Counted from the stretch's first letter, positions 51,909 to 59,941 are shown. The stretch: 64,000 nucleotides of DNA from ZC4RG29 sp964521255 (GCA_964521255.1 CAZFRM010000001.1:248001-312000); one strand, 5' to 3'. The notes: a model not told the origin generated them from the letters alone. Numbers and translations: made by a program.

Positions 51909-53447
51909 ATGTACACTATTGACGATCTGAATGTCAGACTTCTTTCCGAGTTGAAAGAAATTGCAGAGGAGATGGGTATCAAAAACGCAAAAAAGCTCGC
52001 CAAGCAAGATCTCATCTACAAAATTTTAGACCAGCAGGCTATAAACGGTGAGCCCGCTCCTGCCTCAACTCAAAATGCTGAATCTGCCGAACGCAGGCTT
52101 CGCCCCAGAAAACGCGAAAATGTAACAGCAATTCCAAGAGTTGAAAAAGAAATGTCCTCCGACGAATTACTGGAATCAATCAATGCTGAACTCGATAACC
52201 CGGTATCAACTTTTGAGGAGCCCGTAACAAACGAACCAGTTGAAGAGATTCCTGTCGGAATCTCAGAGCCAATTGCCAGGCCAGAACCTCGTGAAGAACG
52301 CCCGGTAAAACGTGAATCAAATATTCGCGATTTTGATGGTGCGGTTACTAATGAAGGTGTACTCGAAATCATGCAAGATGGTTATGGATTCCTTCGCTCA
52401 TCCGATTATAACTATCTCGCAAGTCCTGATGACATATACGTTTCTCCCTCGCAAATAAAACTCTTTGGTCTTAAAACCGGTGACACGGTGCGTGGACAGA
52501 TTCGTCCGCCAAAAGAAGGTGAAAAATATTTTGCACTTCTCCGCGTAGAAACGGTTAACGGGAAAACTACTGAAGAAATTCGCGACCGTGTTGCTTTTGA
52601 ATATCTCACTCCTCTTTTCCCTAATGAGATGATCAAACTAAGCACTACGCCAGATAATATGTCAACACGTATCCTCGACCTGTTCGCTCCTATTGGTAAA
52701 GGACAGCGCGGTATGATCGTGGCGCAACCTAAGACAGGTAAGACGGTACTCTTGAAACACATAGCAAACGCTATAGCCGAGAATCACCCGGAGTGTTACC
52801 TCATTGTACTACTGATTGACGAACGCCCTGAAGAAGTAACGGACATGGCGCGCAGCGTTAAAGCAGAAGTAATTGCATCAACTTTCGATGAACAAGCCGA
52901 ACGCCACGTAAAAGTTGCGGCCATCGTTTTGGAAAAAGCAAAGCGAATGGTAGAGTGCGGTCATGATGTTGTTATTCTACTTGATTCAATAACTCGTCTT
53001 GCGCGTGCCTACAATACGGTTGTTCCTTCATCAGGAAAAATTCTATCCGGTGGTGTTGACGCTAATGCGCTTCATAAGCCGAAAAGATTCTTTGGTGCAG
53101 CACGTAACGTTGAAGATGGCGGTTCATTAACGATCATTGCAACAGCGCTTATCGATACCGGTTCTAAAATGGATGAAGTGATCTTTGAAGAATTCAAGGG
53201 TACCGGTAACATGGAATTGCAGCTTGATCGCAAGCTTGCCAACAAGCGTGTATACCCTTCAATTGATGTACCTGCATCCGGAACACGCCGCGAAGAATTA
53301 TTGATGAGAGAAGAAGAATTGCAACGCGTGTGGATACTTCGCAAGTATATGAGTGATATGAACTCTAATGAAGCGATGGAATTCTTACTTTCAAAAATGA
53401 AGGGAACAAGAAATAATGCTGAGTTCCTTACCTCGATGAATGGCTAA
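51909..53447 (+). CDS. rho: Transcription termination factor Rho
   Basis: The 512-residue protein is longer than E. coli Rho (419) because of an acidic insertion at about 45-135 (EEPVTNEPVEEIPVGI within it) between the N-terminal helical domain (MYTIDDLNVRLLSELKEIAE) and the RNA-binding OB fold (GVLEIMQDGYGFLRSSDYNY). The ATPase has Walker A PKTGKT (274-279), LLIDERPEEVTDM, RLARAYN, and the Q- and R-loop GGVDANALHKPKRFFGAARN. It unwinds RNA at termination sites as a hexamer. Insertions of this kind are common in Bacteroidota. Confidence 0.97.
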   Translation: MYTIDDLNVRLLSELKEIAEEMGIKNAKKLAKQDLIYKILDQQAINGEPAPASTQNAESAERRLRPRKRENVTAIPRVEKEMSSDELLESINAELDNPVSTFEEPVTNEPVEEIPVGISEPIARPEPREERPVKRESNIRDFDGAVTNEGVLEIMQDGYGFLRSSDYNYLASPDDIYVSPSQIKLFGLKTGDTVRGQIRPPKEGEKYFALLRVETVNGKTTEEIRDRVAFEYLTPLFPNEMIKLSTTPDNMSTRILDLFAPIGKGQRGMIVAQPKTGKTVLLKHIANAIAENHPECYLIVLLIDERPEEVTDMARSVKAEVIASTFDEQAERHVKVAAIVLEKAKRMVECGHDVVILLDSITRLARAYNTVVPSSGKILSGGVDANALHKPKRFFGAARNVEDGGSLTIIATALIDTGSKMDEVIFEEFKGTGNMELQLDRKLANKRVYPSIDVPASGTRREELLMREEELQRVWILRKYMSDMNSNEAMEFLLSKMKGTRNNAEFLTSMNG

Positions 53448-53525
53448 ATATAATTAGCCAGTTAGCGAATGAAAGTTGTACTTTGAGATAAGGCTAGCAA
53501 ACTCTTACGCATTTGAACATCCTTA

Positions 53526-53893
53526 TCGGATTTCTATAATGTAACAACTTAACGTTCAGTCCTTCATTGGTGTGTGAGTCCTCCGTAGCGCTTACGGCTC
53601 GTAACTACTCTGCTGACTTCTCTTATATCAACACGTGATACAGAGACCTCCCCAGGTAAGACGTCTATCCTTCGATCTATCGCTGCTGCATCTACAGGTT
53701 CAGGCTATTGCACCTGAAGGGCTTTGTTAAGTTGTGCTAACTCACCCGTTCGAACTGTCTCTTATGTCCGCCGGCTGGCGGATTCGTCAGTACAGATCTT
53801 TGCAGTCCTGCTTTCTTCAGTGCATGCCTCACGGCAAACCACCTTTGCAGCTTGCTAATGTGCATCGATGCTGTGTATATAAGGAATTTGCAC
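53526..53893 (-). mobile_element. Relic of a group II intron (5' RNA part; reverse-transcriptase gene lost)
   Basis: On the minus strand the stretch starts GTGCAAATTCC (a GUGyG-like intron 5' end at 53893) and continues through CAGGTGCAATAGCCTG, ATAGACGTCTTACCTGGGG and GAAGTCAGCAGAGTAG to GAAGGACTGAACGTTAAG. GAAGUCAGCAGAG followed by a GAAGGACUGAAC box is the segment that in bacterial group II introns comes just before the LtrA-type reverse-transcriptase gene. That gene and domains V/VI are absent: after about 53526 the sequence is ordinary DNA next to rho. A TCCGCC GGCT GGCGGA palindrome (53767-53782) is inside. Left end uncertain. Confidence 0.6.
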
Positions 53894-53912
53894 CCCCTTT
53901 GTGGGACTTCTC

Positions 53913-54152
53913 ATGGATGAGCGTTATAAGAAGTTATTTTTGATTTCAGGTATCTTTTTTCATTTTGCTATTTTTATTGTGCATGATCTTGCATCTTTCT
54001 TCTTTACAATGGTTTCGTGTTTAATACTTTATCTAAGACCGACTGATAAGAAATTTATACTACCTCAACCTATTGTTGAACTAAGAAATAAAATTTATGG
54101 TACCTTCAGTAATATTAGGGATTTTGCTATTAGCAGCAGGCGTGCTATTTAG
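53913..54152 (+). CDS. Small hydrophobic protein upstream of SdpI-like gene 1
   Basis: The 79-residue product (ATG at 53913; the frame is open from 53901) has two membrane stretches (LFLISGIFFHFAIFIVHDLA and SFFFTMVSCLILYLRP) followed by a polar tail PTDKKFILPQPIVELRN. No family is recognised. It overlaps the SdpI-like gene by 56 bases in a different frame and lies directly after the intron relic's 5' edge. It may be the toxin-like or accessory partner of the SdpI-like protein; that is inference only. Confidence 0.5.
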   Translation: MDERYKKLFLISGIFFHFAIFIVHDLASFFFTMVSCLILYLRPTDKKFILPQPIVELRNKIYGTFSNIRDFAISSRRAI

Positions 54153-54453
54153 ATACGCTCGTGTTAGGAGGAATTATTTTTTGGGCTATCGAACCTTTAG
54201 GTCGATGAAAAATGATTCAAATTGGGATTTTGCCAATAAAGAGATGGCGAAATTGTCACTTGTTGTAGGGTCGATTTCAACTATAGCCGGATTTATTTCT
54301 TGGTATTTGGGGATTGACCCTCAACATGTGATTTATTTTACATTAGGTTTACTTTTTATAAGTATTACGATCGTTGAGATCAGGTTAAATAAATTTGATA
54401 AATCGAATAAAATTAATCCCCCCAATGGGAGTATCACACAGACAGATGTGTAG
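54097..54453 (+). CDS. SdpI/YhfL family membrane protein, copy 1
   Basis: The 118-residue protein starts VPSVILGILLLAAGVLF (TM1), then FLGYRTFRSMKNDSNWDFAN (27-46), the SdpI-family signature GYRTxxSMKNxxxWxFAN, and two more membrane helices (about 51-70 and 78-95). SdpI in Bacillus subtilis is the immunity and signalling protein against the SdpC toxin. The family is widespread and most members have no known toxin. All expected motifs are present, so this copy looks intact. Confidence 0.8.
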   Translation: MVPSVILGILLLAAGVLFRYARVRRNYFLGYRTFRSMKNDSNWDFANKEMAKLSLVVGSISTIAGFISWYLGIDPQHVIYFTLGLLFISITIVEIRLNKFDKSNKINPPNGSITQTDV

Positions 54454-54652
54454 TAGTGGTTATCGTATCCTTAGTACATGGGCGTAAGACCGTGAGCTGC
54501 GGTACAGGCTTGAATTACACCATTAATATATCTAACGAAAGGAGCGGACTTTAAAATTGATCAAGCGTTAAATTATTTTAAGAGCATCAATGCTGAGTGG
54601 CGGTTTGCGCTGCCGGCTTGTGTGAACGAAGCATCCTCCCGGTGTTGGTACA
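54454..54652. other. Unexplained spacer between the two SdpI modules
   Basis: About 200 bases without a gene, containing GTAAGACCGTGAGCTGCGG, GAAAGGAGCGGACTTTAAA and GTGGCGGTTTGCGCTGCCGG. It is more GC-rich than its surroundings, and it looks like structured or mobile sequence. I cannot assign it to a known element. Confidence 0.4.
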
Positions 54653-54922
54653 ATGAAAGGCGTATACATAGTATACGCTTTTATATTTTTACTCTATTGC
54701 AATTTACAAGTAATCCAAGCAACTGATGGTTATCGTGATAAAGCAAATAGTTCAAGAAGGAGAATTTTTATTATTCATAGCATTCTGTTGATTCATGGCC
54801 TGATATCTTTTTGTTTAACTATGCGTGCTGCCTTAGTTTTATTTTTGATTGACCACTCAAAAAGTTATAGTTTTAAACCCTTAACCTTTCCAAGATATGC
54901 AGACCGTAATGCTGATATTTAA
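54653..54922 (+). CDS. Small hydrophobic protein upstream of SdpI-like gene 2
   Basis: The 89-residue product opens KGVYIVYAFIFLLYCNLQVI, a signal-like or membrane segment, then SSRRRIFIIHSILLIHGLIS and a third hydrophobic stretch ALVLFLIDH. It has no recognised domain. Like the ORF before copy 1, it directly precedes and overlaps an SdpI-like gene, which suggests a repeated two-gene module. Confidence 0.5.
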   Translation: MKGVYIVYAFIFLLYCNLQVIQATDGYRDKANSSRRRIFIIHSILLIHGLISFCLTMRAALVLFLIDHSKSYSFKPLTFPRYADRNADI

Positions 54923-55234
54923 TGTCATATTTTCTTTGACTTGCTTATCTATCCGTACTTCTTTAAGAAAAATTATCCAAAGGAAATTAATGATATAATA
55001 GGATATAGAACCAAACGCTCTATGTCTTCTCAAGAGGCATGGTTGTTCGCCAATATGTATAGTTCAGGTTTGATCTTTAAGTTTTCTTTCATTTGTGTTG
55101 GATTACAAATACTTCTTATTGTCGTTGTAAATTTAAAGGTAGCGCTAATAACCGCTATATCCTTTTGGGTACTTGTGTTAGTCGGTACTATTATAAAGAC
55201 TGAGCAAGTGCTAAAGAAAAAATTACAGAATTAA
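54909..55234 (+). pseudogene. SdpI/YhfL family membrane protein, copy 2, with apparent -1 frameshift
   Basis: From 54941 the frame reads YPYFFKKNYPKEINDIIGYR followed by TKRSMSSQEAWLFANMYSSG, a clear SdpI signature, and two membrane helices to the end, but it has no ATG and would lack TM1. The ATG at 54909 opens MLIFNVIFSLTCL in another frame, an ideal TM1. Shifting back one base near 54947 joins them to MLIFNVIFSLTCLIYPYFF. Thus either a one-base deletion (mutation or sequencing error) broke the gene, or a TTG start at 54941 makes a shortened protein. No slippery heptamer is present. Confidence 0.6.
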
Positions 55235-55343
55235 AATAGTGCGCTCAACGGTCTCCCTAATATTGCCTTCGACTGAGAAGATAAGTTTAAATTCATATCA
55301 AATATCAAAATGTTTTTTTTCAAAATTAGCGAATGATAAATGC

Positions 55344-55380
55344 AAAGAGCGTGGGTTGAAACTCACGCTCTTTTGTTTTT
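55344..55380 (+). terminator. Rho-independent terminator after the SdpI island
   Basis: AAAGAGCGTG (55344-55353) pairs with CACGCTCTTT (55364-55373) around a GGTTGAAACT-like loop, followed by TTGTTTTT. A strong plus-strand terminator 110 bases after the second SdpI-like gene. Confidence 0.75.
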
Positions 55381-55611
55381 AATGGAGGTTTTACTTCGAA
55401 ACATTCTGTACAAGCATGTTTCAATTATTCTTTTCAGACAAAATATTTACCTGTTTCCTCCCAACCCGAATTTGTTCCCTTGTGTCTATTTAGAAAGCAT
55501 GCTAAAAAAGCTTCGCGAAAATCTTTGCAGTCTTTGTGTGAAATATTTTATACAGAGACTTACAAGGAAAGATCGCAGCGCAGAATTTTCATTTATTAAA
55601 CAGAATACGAT

Positions 55612-56094
55612 ATGAGAAAGATATTTTTGATTGCACTTGCAATCCTTACGTTTGCGTCTTGCAATGATGATGACAATATAACACCTGATCCTGCGTTTGT
55701 GTATTTTCAGATCGGGGAAATCGATGAGCATCATGGTGACTCGTACATACTGGCTTTAAAAGATGACCTGGCTATTGAACAGGCCCGCGAAATGATTAAC
55801 AACCCGGATAAACGGATGATCGTTGTAGCCGAGATCACAAAAAGCAAATCTGTTAATTATTACATCAACAGAGATATTAATACAGGTAAAAAGTGGTCGT
55901 GGCACGTGGCTGAATTTTTAGAATTTGCCGATAACACCATCGAAATCCTGGATGGTAATCCCAGTTACGTTGAAGACAACTACAATGAATGGGTGAGCAT
56001 AACAAAAGGCGAAAATGGAAACGGCCGGATCGGTTTCTGGGGATATACCGTTATACGGGAAGTTGATAAAGAAGAGTTGTTATCTTCTCAGTAG
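55612..56094 (+). CDS. BP74-like lipoprotein
   Basis: The 160-residue protein has a lipobox (LTFASC, Cys17) and a mature domain starting FVYFQIGEIDEHHGDSYILA. EQAREMINNPDKRMIVVAEI and the ending YVEDNYNEWVSI resemble BP74 N-terminal domain proteins (known from Dictyostelium and found in scattered bacteria). That assignment is from memory of the pattern (FxF....F...L.D...I..AR..I) and is tentative. Expected to be outer-membrane anchored. Confidence 0.65.
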   Translation: MRKIFLIALAILTFASCNDDDNITPDPAFVYFQIGEIDEHHGDSYILALKDDLAIEQAREMINNPDKRMIVVAEITKSKSVNYYINRDINTGKKWSWHVAEFLEFADNTIEILDGNPSYVEDNYNEWVSITKGENGNGRIGFWGYTVIREVDKEELLSSQ

Positions 56095-56214
56095 CGTATT
56101 TTTGTCCGCAAAAAATCAGCGCGGTCTGCGGCTTTATTAATCGTTTAGTGATTTAGTGCTACTTAGTTCATTCAAAAATCTATGATACAAACGAAAAAAT
56201 GGCAGTAAGCAAAT

Positions 56215-56253
56215 GGCAATAGGCAATTTTGCCTACTGCGATTGCCTATTGCC
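56215..56253. repeat. 13-bp inverted repeat between convergent genes
   Basis: GGCAATAGGCAAT (56215-56227) and ATTGCCTATTGCC (56241-56253) are exact reverse complements with a 13-base loop. They lie between the ends of the BP74-like gene (+) and the thioesterase gene (-). It may act as a two-way terminator or be a small dispersed palindrome. Confidence 0.6.
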
Positions 56254-56316
56254 TACTTTTCAACATTGGTTAATATCTGTTGATAAAATGTTTTATATAA
56301 GTAAATGATGCTCTCA

Positions 56317-56724
56317 TTAATAACTCCCTGGTCCAAATGTATTTCTTATATCTTCGCCCACTCTAACGGGCTTTTTACTGACCGCATCCATTAAGCACCA
56401 GGTAGTCTTTGCTTCCGCTAGCACACGCTCATCTTCTTTTCTGATGAGTTGTACAATACGTGTTGACTTAGGCCCATTGTAATCATGAACCCAGGTCCTG
56501 GCAACAATATCATCATGAAGCAAAGCAGGTGATCTGTAATCTATTTCATGACGAATCACTACCCAAAAAAACTTTTCCTTAATAGCTGAAGATGCGATAC
56601 TATTCCAATGCGCTGCTGCTGCGTCTTGCACCCATTGTACATACACTACATTATTCACATGATTTAATTCATCAATATCCGTTGACTGTACTTTTATAGT
56701 GTGAGAATAAACCGGGGAGACCAT
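56317..56724 (-). CDS. Acyl-CoA thioesterase, hot-dog fold (4HBT family)
   Basis: The 135-residue protein has the hot-dog signature STDIDELNHVNNVVYVQWVQ (14-33), with Asp16 and Asn21-His22-Val23-Asn24 near the active site in YbgC/FadM-type enzymes, and HEIDYRSPALLHDDI downstream. It should hydrolyse acyl-CoA esters. It lies 37 bases downstream of the helicase gene on the same strand. Confidence 0.9.
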   Translation of the reverse strand: MVSPVYSHTIKVQSTDIDELNHVNNVVYVQWVQDAAAAHWNSIASSAIKEKFFWVVIRHEIDYRSPALLHDDIVARTWVHDYNGPKSTRIVQLIRKEDERVLAEAKTTWCLMDAVSKKPVRVGEDIRNTFGPGSY

Positions 56725-56761
56725 TTGAAGTTAAATCGTTAATCGCTTAAAAAATACTCAA

Positions 56762-58018
56762 TCATTTTGCGCGCTTCTTTTCATGAAATGCTCCTTTAAA
56801 GGAAGGATCTGCTCTTTGTTTTTGAATGTCTATTTCCCGTGCTATAGCTTGTTTCTCCTCAGAAGAAGTTTCTTCTCTCTCTATATTTTTCGGTAAATTT
56901 CTTTTAGGAATTTTCTCACGAATCAGATCTTCAATTTTCTTTATATGATAGAGTTCTGCTTCATTAGCGAAAGTGATAGCCTTGCCTTCCTGGAAAGCCC
57001 TGCCGGTTCTCCCGATGCGATGTACATAATCTTCATAAAGAATCGGCACATCAAAATTAATTACGTGCGAAACCTTCACAACATCAATCCCCCTTGCTGT
57101 TACATCTGTTGAAACTAAAATACGAATCTTGCCCTCCTTGAATTCATTCACAGCATTAATACGTGTGTTCTGACCTTTATTGGAATGGATAACCCTAACA
57201 GGCCCCAGATCTTTACGGTCAATGAATCTAAAAACATTGTTAGCATTTTCTTTTGTGCGTGTGAAAATTATAACACGATTGTAAGTCTCCTTATCCTGAA
57301 GTAAGTGCTCAAGAAAATTAATCTTGGTTTTCAGATTTGGAACGTTAAATAACTCCTGCTCTACTTGCTTTGCTGCAGTTGCCTGTGGAGTGACTTCAAC
57401 TTTTACCGGGAAAGTAAGAAACTCAGCGCTCAATCGTTCTACCTTTTCATGAAAGGTAGCAGAGAATAACAGGTTTTGTCGTTTTCTCGGAATCACTTCA
57501 AATATTTTTCTTAGCTGATGCATAAAGCCCATGTCCATCATCCGGTCACCTTCATCCAGCACCAGCGTTTTGATTTGCTTCGTTTTCAACTCCCCCCTTA
57601 AATACAATTCCATAAACCGACCTGGTGTTGCAATAACCAAATCAACCCCTTTGTTCAAGGTTTCAATTTGAGTCTTCGGACCTACTCCTCCATACAATCC
57701 GGCAATTCTTATCCCGGTATACTTCCCCAATGTAGTGGCATGCTCTGCAATTTGGACTACAAGCTCTTTTGTCGGAGCCAGTACCAGGGCCCGTGGTTCA
57801 TTTCCCTGGGCATACTTGATATTCATCAGGATAGGCAACATGTAAGCAGCCGTTTTGCCCGTTCCTGTTTGAGCAATGCCAATAACCTCCTGTCCGCCCA
57901 GGATCAAAGGAATAGCTTTTTGCTGGATATCGGTAGGTTGGTTAAATCCGATATCGCTGACAGCCCTTAACAACTGTGGATTGAGATTAAAATTTTCGAA
58001 CGATAAATTGTCAGGCAC
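56762..58018 (-). CDS. DEAD-box-type RNA helicase with a DEGD motif II
   Basis: The 418-residue protein has a Q motif (GFNQPTDIQQKAIP), Walker A AQTGTGKT (49-56), motif II DEGD (155-158) instead of DEAD, SATF (186-189) and the C-terminal HRIGRTGR. Length, spacing and the tail IQKQRADPSFKGAFHEKKRA are like RhlE-type helicases. The substitution of Ala by Gly in motif II keeps both acidic residues, so ATP hydrolysis is possible. The gene is divergent from dihydroorotase with 20 bases between them. Confidence 0.92.
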   Translation of the reverse strand: MPDNLSFENFNLNPQLLRAVSDIGFNQPTDIQQKAIPLILGGQEVIGIAQTGTGKTAAYMLPILMNIKYAQGNEPRALVLAPTKELVVQIAEHATTLGKYTGIRIAGLYGGVGPKTQIETLNKGVDLVIATPGRFMELYLRGELKTKQIKTLVLDEGDRMMDMGFMHQLRKIFEVIPRKRQNLLFSATFHEKVERLSAEFLTFPVKVEVTPQATAAKQVEQELFNVPNLKTKINFLEHLLQDKETYNRVIIFTRTKENANNVFRFIDRKDLGPVRVIHSNKGQNTRINAVNEFKEGKIRILVSTDVTARGIDVVKVSHVINFDVPILYEDYVHRIGRTGRAFQEGKAITFANEAELYHIKKIEDLIREKIPKRNLPKNIEREETSSEEKQAIAREIDIQKQRADPSFKGAFHEKKRAK

Positions 58019-58038
58019 TTTCTCCTAATTTTACTCCG

Positions 58039-59379
58039 ATGGAAACAACACTGATTGTAAATGCAAATATAGTGAACGAAGGGAGGGTCTTTGAGGGTGA
58101 TGTGTTAATCAGGGGAGAATATATTGAGGCCATAGGAGGTGATCTTGCCTCCAGGCAAGCTGACAAAACGATTGATGCAAAAGGAAACTATCTGCTTCCG
58201 GGTGTAATTGATGATCAGGTTCATTTTCGCGAGCCTGGTCTTACACATAAGGCTACGATTCATTCTGAGTCAAGGGCAGGTGTTGCCGGCGGTGTCACTT
58301 CCTTCATGGAAATGCCAAACACCAATCCGCCTGTATTTACGCAAACATTGCTGGAGGAAAAATACCAGATCGCTTCACGTACATCACTTGCCAACTATTC
58401 TTTTTTTATCGGTGGCGCCAACGATAATCTTGAGGAAGTTTTGAAAACCGATATCAATAAGGTATGTGGATTAAAAATTTTCATGGGCTCATCCACTGGC
58501 AATTTACTGGTTGATGATGCTAAAACATTAGAATCTTTTTTTTCAAAATTTCCTTCGCTCATTGCCACGCATTGTGAAGATGAAGAAACAATTAGAAGAA
58601 ACTCTGCTGCCTATAAAGAGAAATACGGCGAGGATGTACCCATCAAGTGTCATCCGCTTATTCGTAGTGAAGAGGCTTGTTATAAATCATCATCCCTCGC
58701 GGTGAGCCTGGCTAAACAATTCGATACACGGCTTCACATACTTCACATTTCCACCGCTAAAGAAACAGAACTTTTTAGCAACACCTTGCCGCTGGAAAAG
58801 AAAAAAATTACAGCCGAAGCATGTGTTCACCACCTTTGGTTTAATGATACAGACTATGATAAATTAGGAACATTAATCAAATGGAATCCTGCAGTTAAAA
58901 CTTCAAATGATCAACAGGCAATTTTACAGGCCGTACTTGATGACAAGATTGATGTAATTGCAACCGATCACGCACCACATACATGGGACGAAAAACAAAA
59001 TACATATTTCAAAGCGCCTTCAGGCGGACCGCTTATTCAACACAGCCTTGTAGCTATGCTTGAGTTTTATCACGATGGAAAAATAAGTCTGGAAAAGATT
59101 GTCCGGAAGATGAGTCATAATCCAGCCATATTATTTCAAATCTTCAAGAGAGGTTTTATTCGGGAAGGCTATTATGCAGACTTTGCATTAGTAGATCTAA
59201 AAAATTCATGGACTGTTGGAAAAGAGAACATCCTGGCAAAATGTGGGTGGTCACCCTTTGAAGGCACGACCTTTAAATCGAAGGTGACTCATACGTTTGT
59301 TTCCGGTCACCTGGCTTATGCAAATGGGGCATTCAATGAAAACAAGACTGGGTTGCGACTTCTCTTTGATCGCAAATAA
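58039..59379 (+). CDS. pyrC: Dihydroorotase (AllB-like class)
   Basis: The 446-residue enzyme closes carbamoyl aspartate to dihydroorotate in pyrimidine synthesis. The motif at 58-67 reads DDQVHFREPG; the usual metal-binding HxH has Gln60 in place of the first His, while His62 is kept. GLKIFMGSSTG carries the bridging Lys, HILHIST a further His, and ATDHAPH the catalytic Asp. I recall the same QVH in other Bacteroidota dihydroorotases. It works with carB elsewhere in this window. Confidence 0.9.
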   Translation: METTLIVNANIVNEGRVFEGDVLIRGEYIEAIGGDLASRQADKTIDAKGNYLLPGVIDDQVHFREPGLTHKATIHSESRAGVAGGVTSFMEMPNTNPPVFTQTLLEEKYQIASRTSLANYSFFIGGANDNLEEVLKTDINKVCGLKIFMGSSTGNLLVDDAKTLESFFSKFPSLIATHCEDEETIRRNSAAYKEKYGEDVPIKCHPLIRSEEACYKSSSLAVSLAKQFDTRLHILHISTAKETELFSNTLPLEKKKITAEACVHHLWFNDTDYDKLGTLIKWNPAVKTSNDQQAILQAVLDDKIDVIATDHAPHTWDEKQNTYFKAPSGGPLIQHSLVAMLEFYHDGKISLEKIVRKMSHNPAILFQIFKRGFIREGYYADFALVDLKNSWTVGKENILAKCGWSPFEGTTFKSKVTHTFVSGHLAYANGAFNENKTGLRLLFDRK

Positions 59380-59419
59380 AAATCGGTTCTAAAACGTTGT
59401 AATGAATATTAAGACGTGT

Positions 59420-59450
59420 TTTGGTATTTCATGAAGTAACCATAACTTTG
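59420..59450 (+). promoter_or_regulatory. Promoter of the tRNA-His gene
   Basis: TTTG (59420-59423), a 19-base spacer and TAACTTTG (59443-59450) fit the Bacteroidota -33/-7 consensus exactly. Transcription would begin near 59457, ten bases before the mature tRNA. Confidence 0.65.
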
Positions 59451-59466
59451 TAACCCATTTTAAACG

Positions 59467-59540
59467 GTGGATGTAGTTCAGTTGGTTAGAACATCAGATT
59501 GTGATTCTGAGGGTCGTGGGTTCGAGTCCCATCATTCACC
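59467..59540 (+). tRNA. tRNA-His (anticodon GTG)
   Basis: The acceptor stem GTGGATG pairs with CATTCAC (59533-59539), with one G-T wobble, and C follows at the discriminator position. A G at 59466 would be the extra G-1 that pairs with C73, the hallmark of tRNA-His. The anticodon loop reads TTGTGAT, anticodon GTG. GGTTCGAGTCCC is the T arm. CCA (59541-59543) is encoded. Confidence 0.95.
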
Positions 59541-59552
59541 CCAACATTTTTT

Positions 59553-59576
59553 AGCCCCTTCCCGGGGCTTTTTTAT
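59553..59576 (+). terminator. Rho-independent terminator after tRNA-His
   Basis: AGCCCC (59553-59558), loop TTCCC, GGGGCT (59564-59569), then TTTTTAT. A compact, strong terminator that isolates the tRNA transcript. Confidence 0.85.
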
Positions 59577-59686
59577 TTGACACACGTTTGAAAATACAAA
59601 CAACGTTTTCATAATCTTCGCTAACAAGAATCGGGCTAAAGATCACAAAATCAATCTGTATCTTTAGTAACTATTAATGATGTTGC

Positions 59687-59935
59687 ATGATTGCGTGGAG
59701 AGATTTTAGCAGAATGCCATTGGAGAAAAAGATCAATGTTCTCTATGAGCGAGGTACGTTTGTAATGGCTATTCGATATTACAGCTACAAAGTAAATTTA
59801 TATTTGCTGGATGATTATTATCTTGAAGTATTCGTTAATCACAAGCAGGCTGCCATTGAAAAAATTACACTGCTTGATACAACGCATTCCAGGATGAAGT
59901 TCTATTCTGACCAAATCAAACTACCTCATATTTAA
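59687..59935 (+). CDS. Small conserved hypothetical protein
   Basis: The 82-residue protein reads IAWRDFSRMPLEKKINVLYE, then FVMAIRYYSYKVNLYLLDDY and YLEVFVNHKQAAIEKITLLD, suggesting a small mixed alpha/beta fold with three strands. I recognise no family. It is followed by a strong stem-loop and is convergent with the membrane zinc-ribbon gene. Confidence 0.65.
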   Translation: MIAWRDFSRMPLEKKINVLYERGTFVMAIRYYSYKVNLYLLDDYYLEVFVNHKQAAIEKITLLDTTHSRMKFYSDQIKLPHI

Positions 59936-59941
59936 AAACAA

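Noticed and set aside
53734..53943. 69-codon frame before the SdpI island
   Set aside because: It lies across the group II intron relic, on the strand opposite to the intron RNA.
55340..55615. 91-codon plus-strand frame
   Set aside because: It starts inside the terminator stem and runs through low-complexity intergenic sequence into the start of the BP74-like gene.
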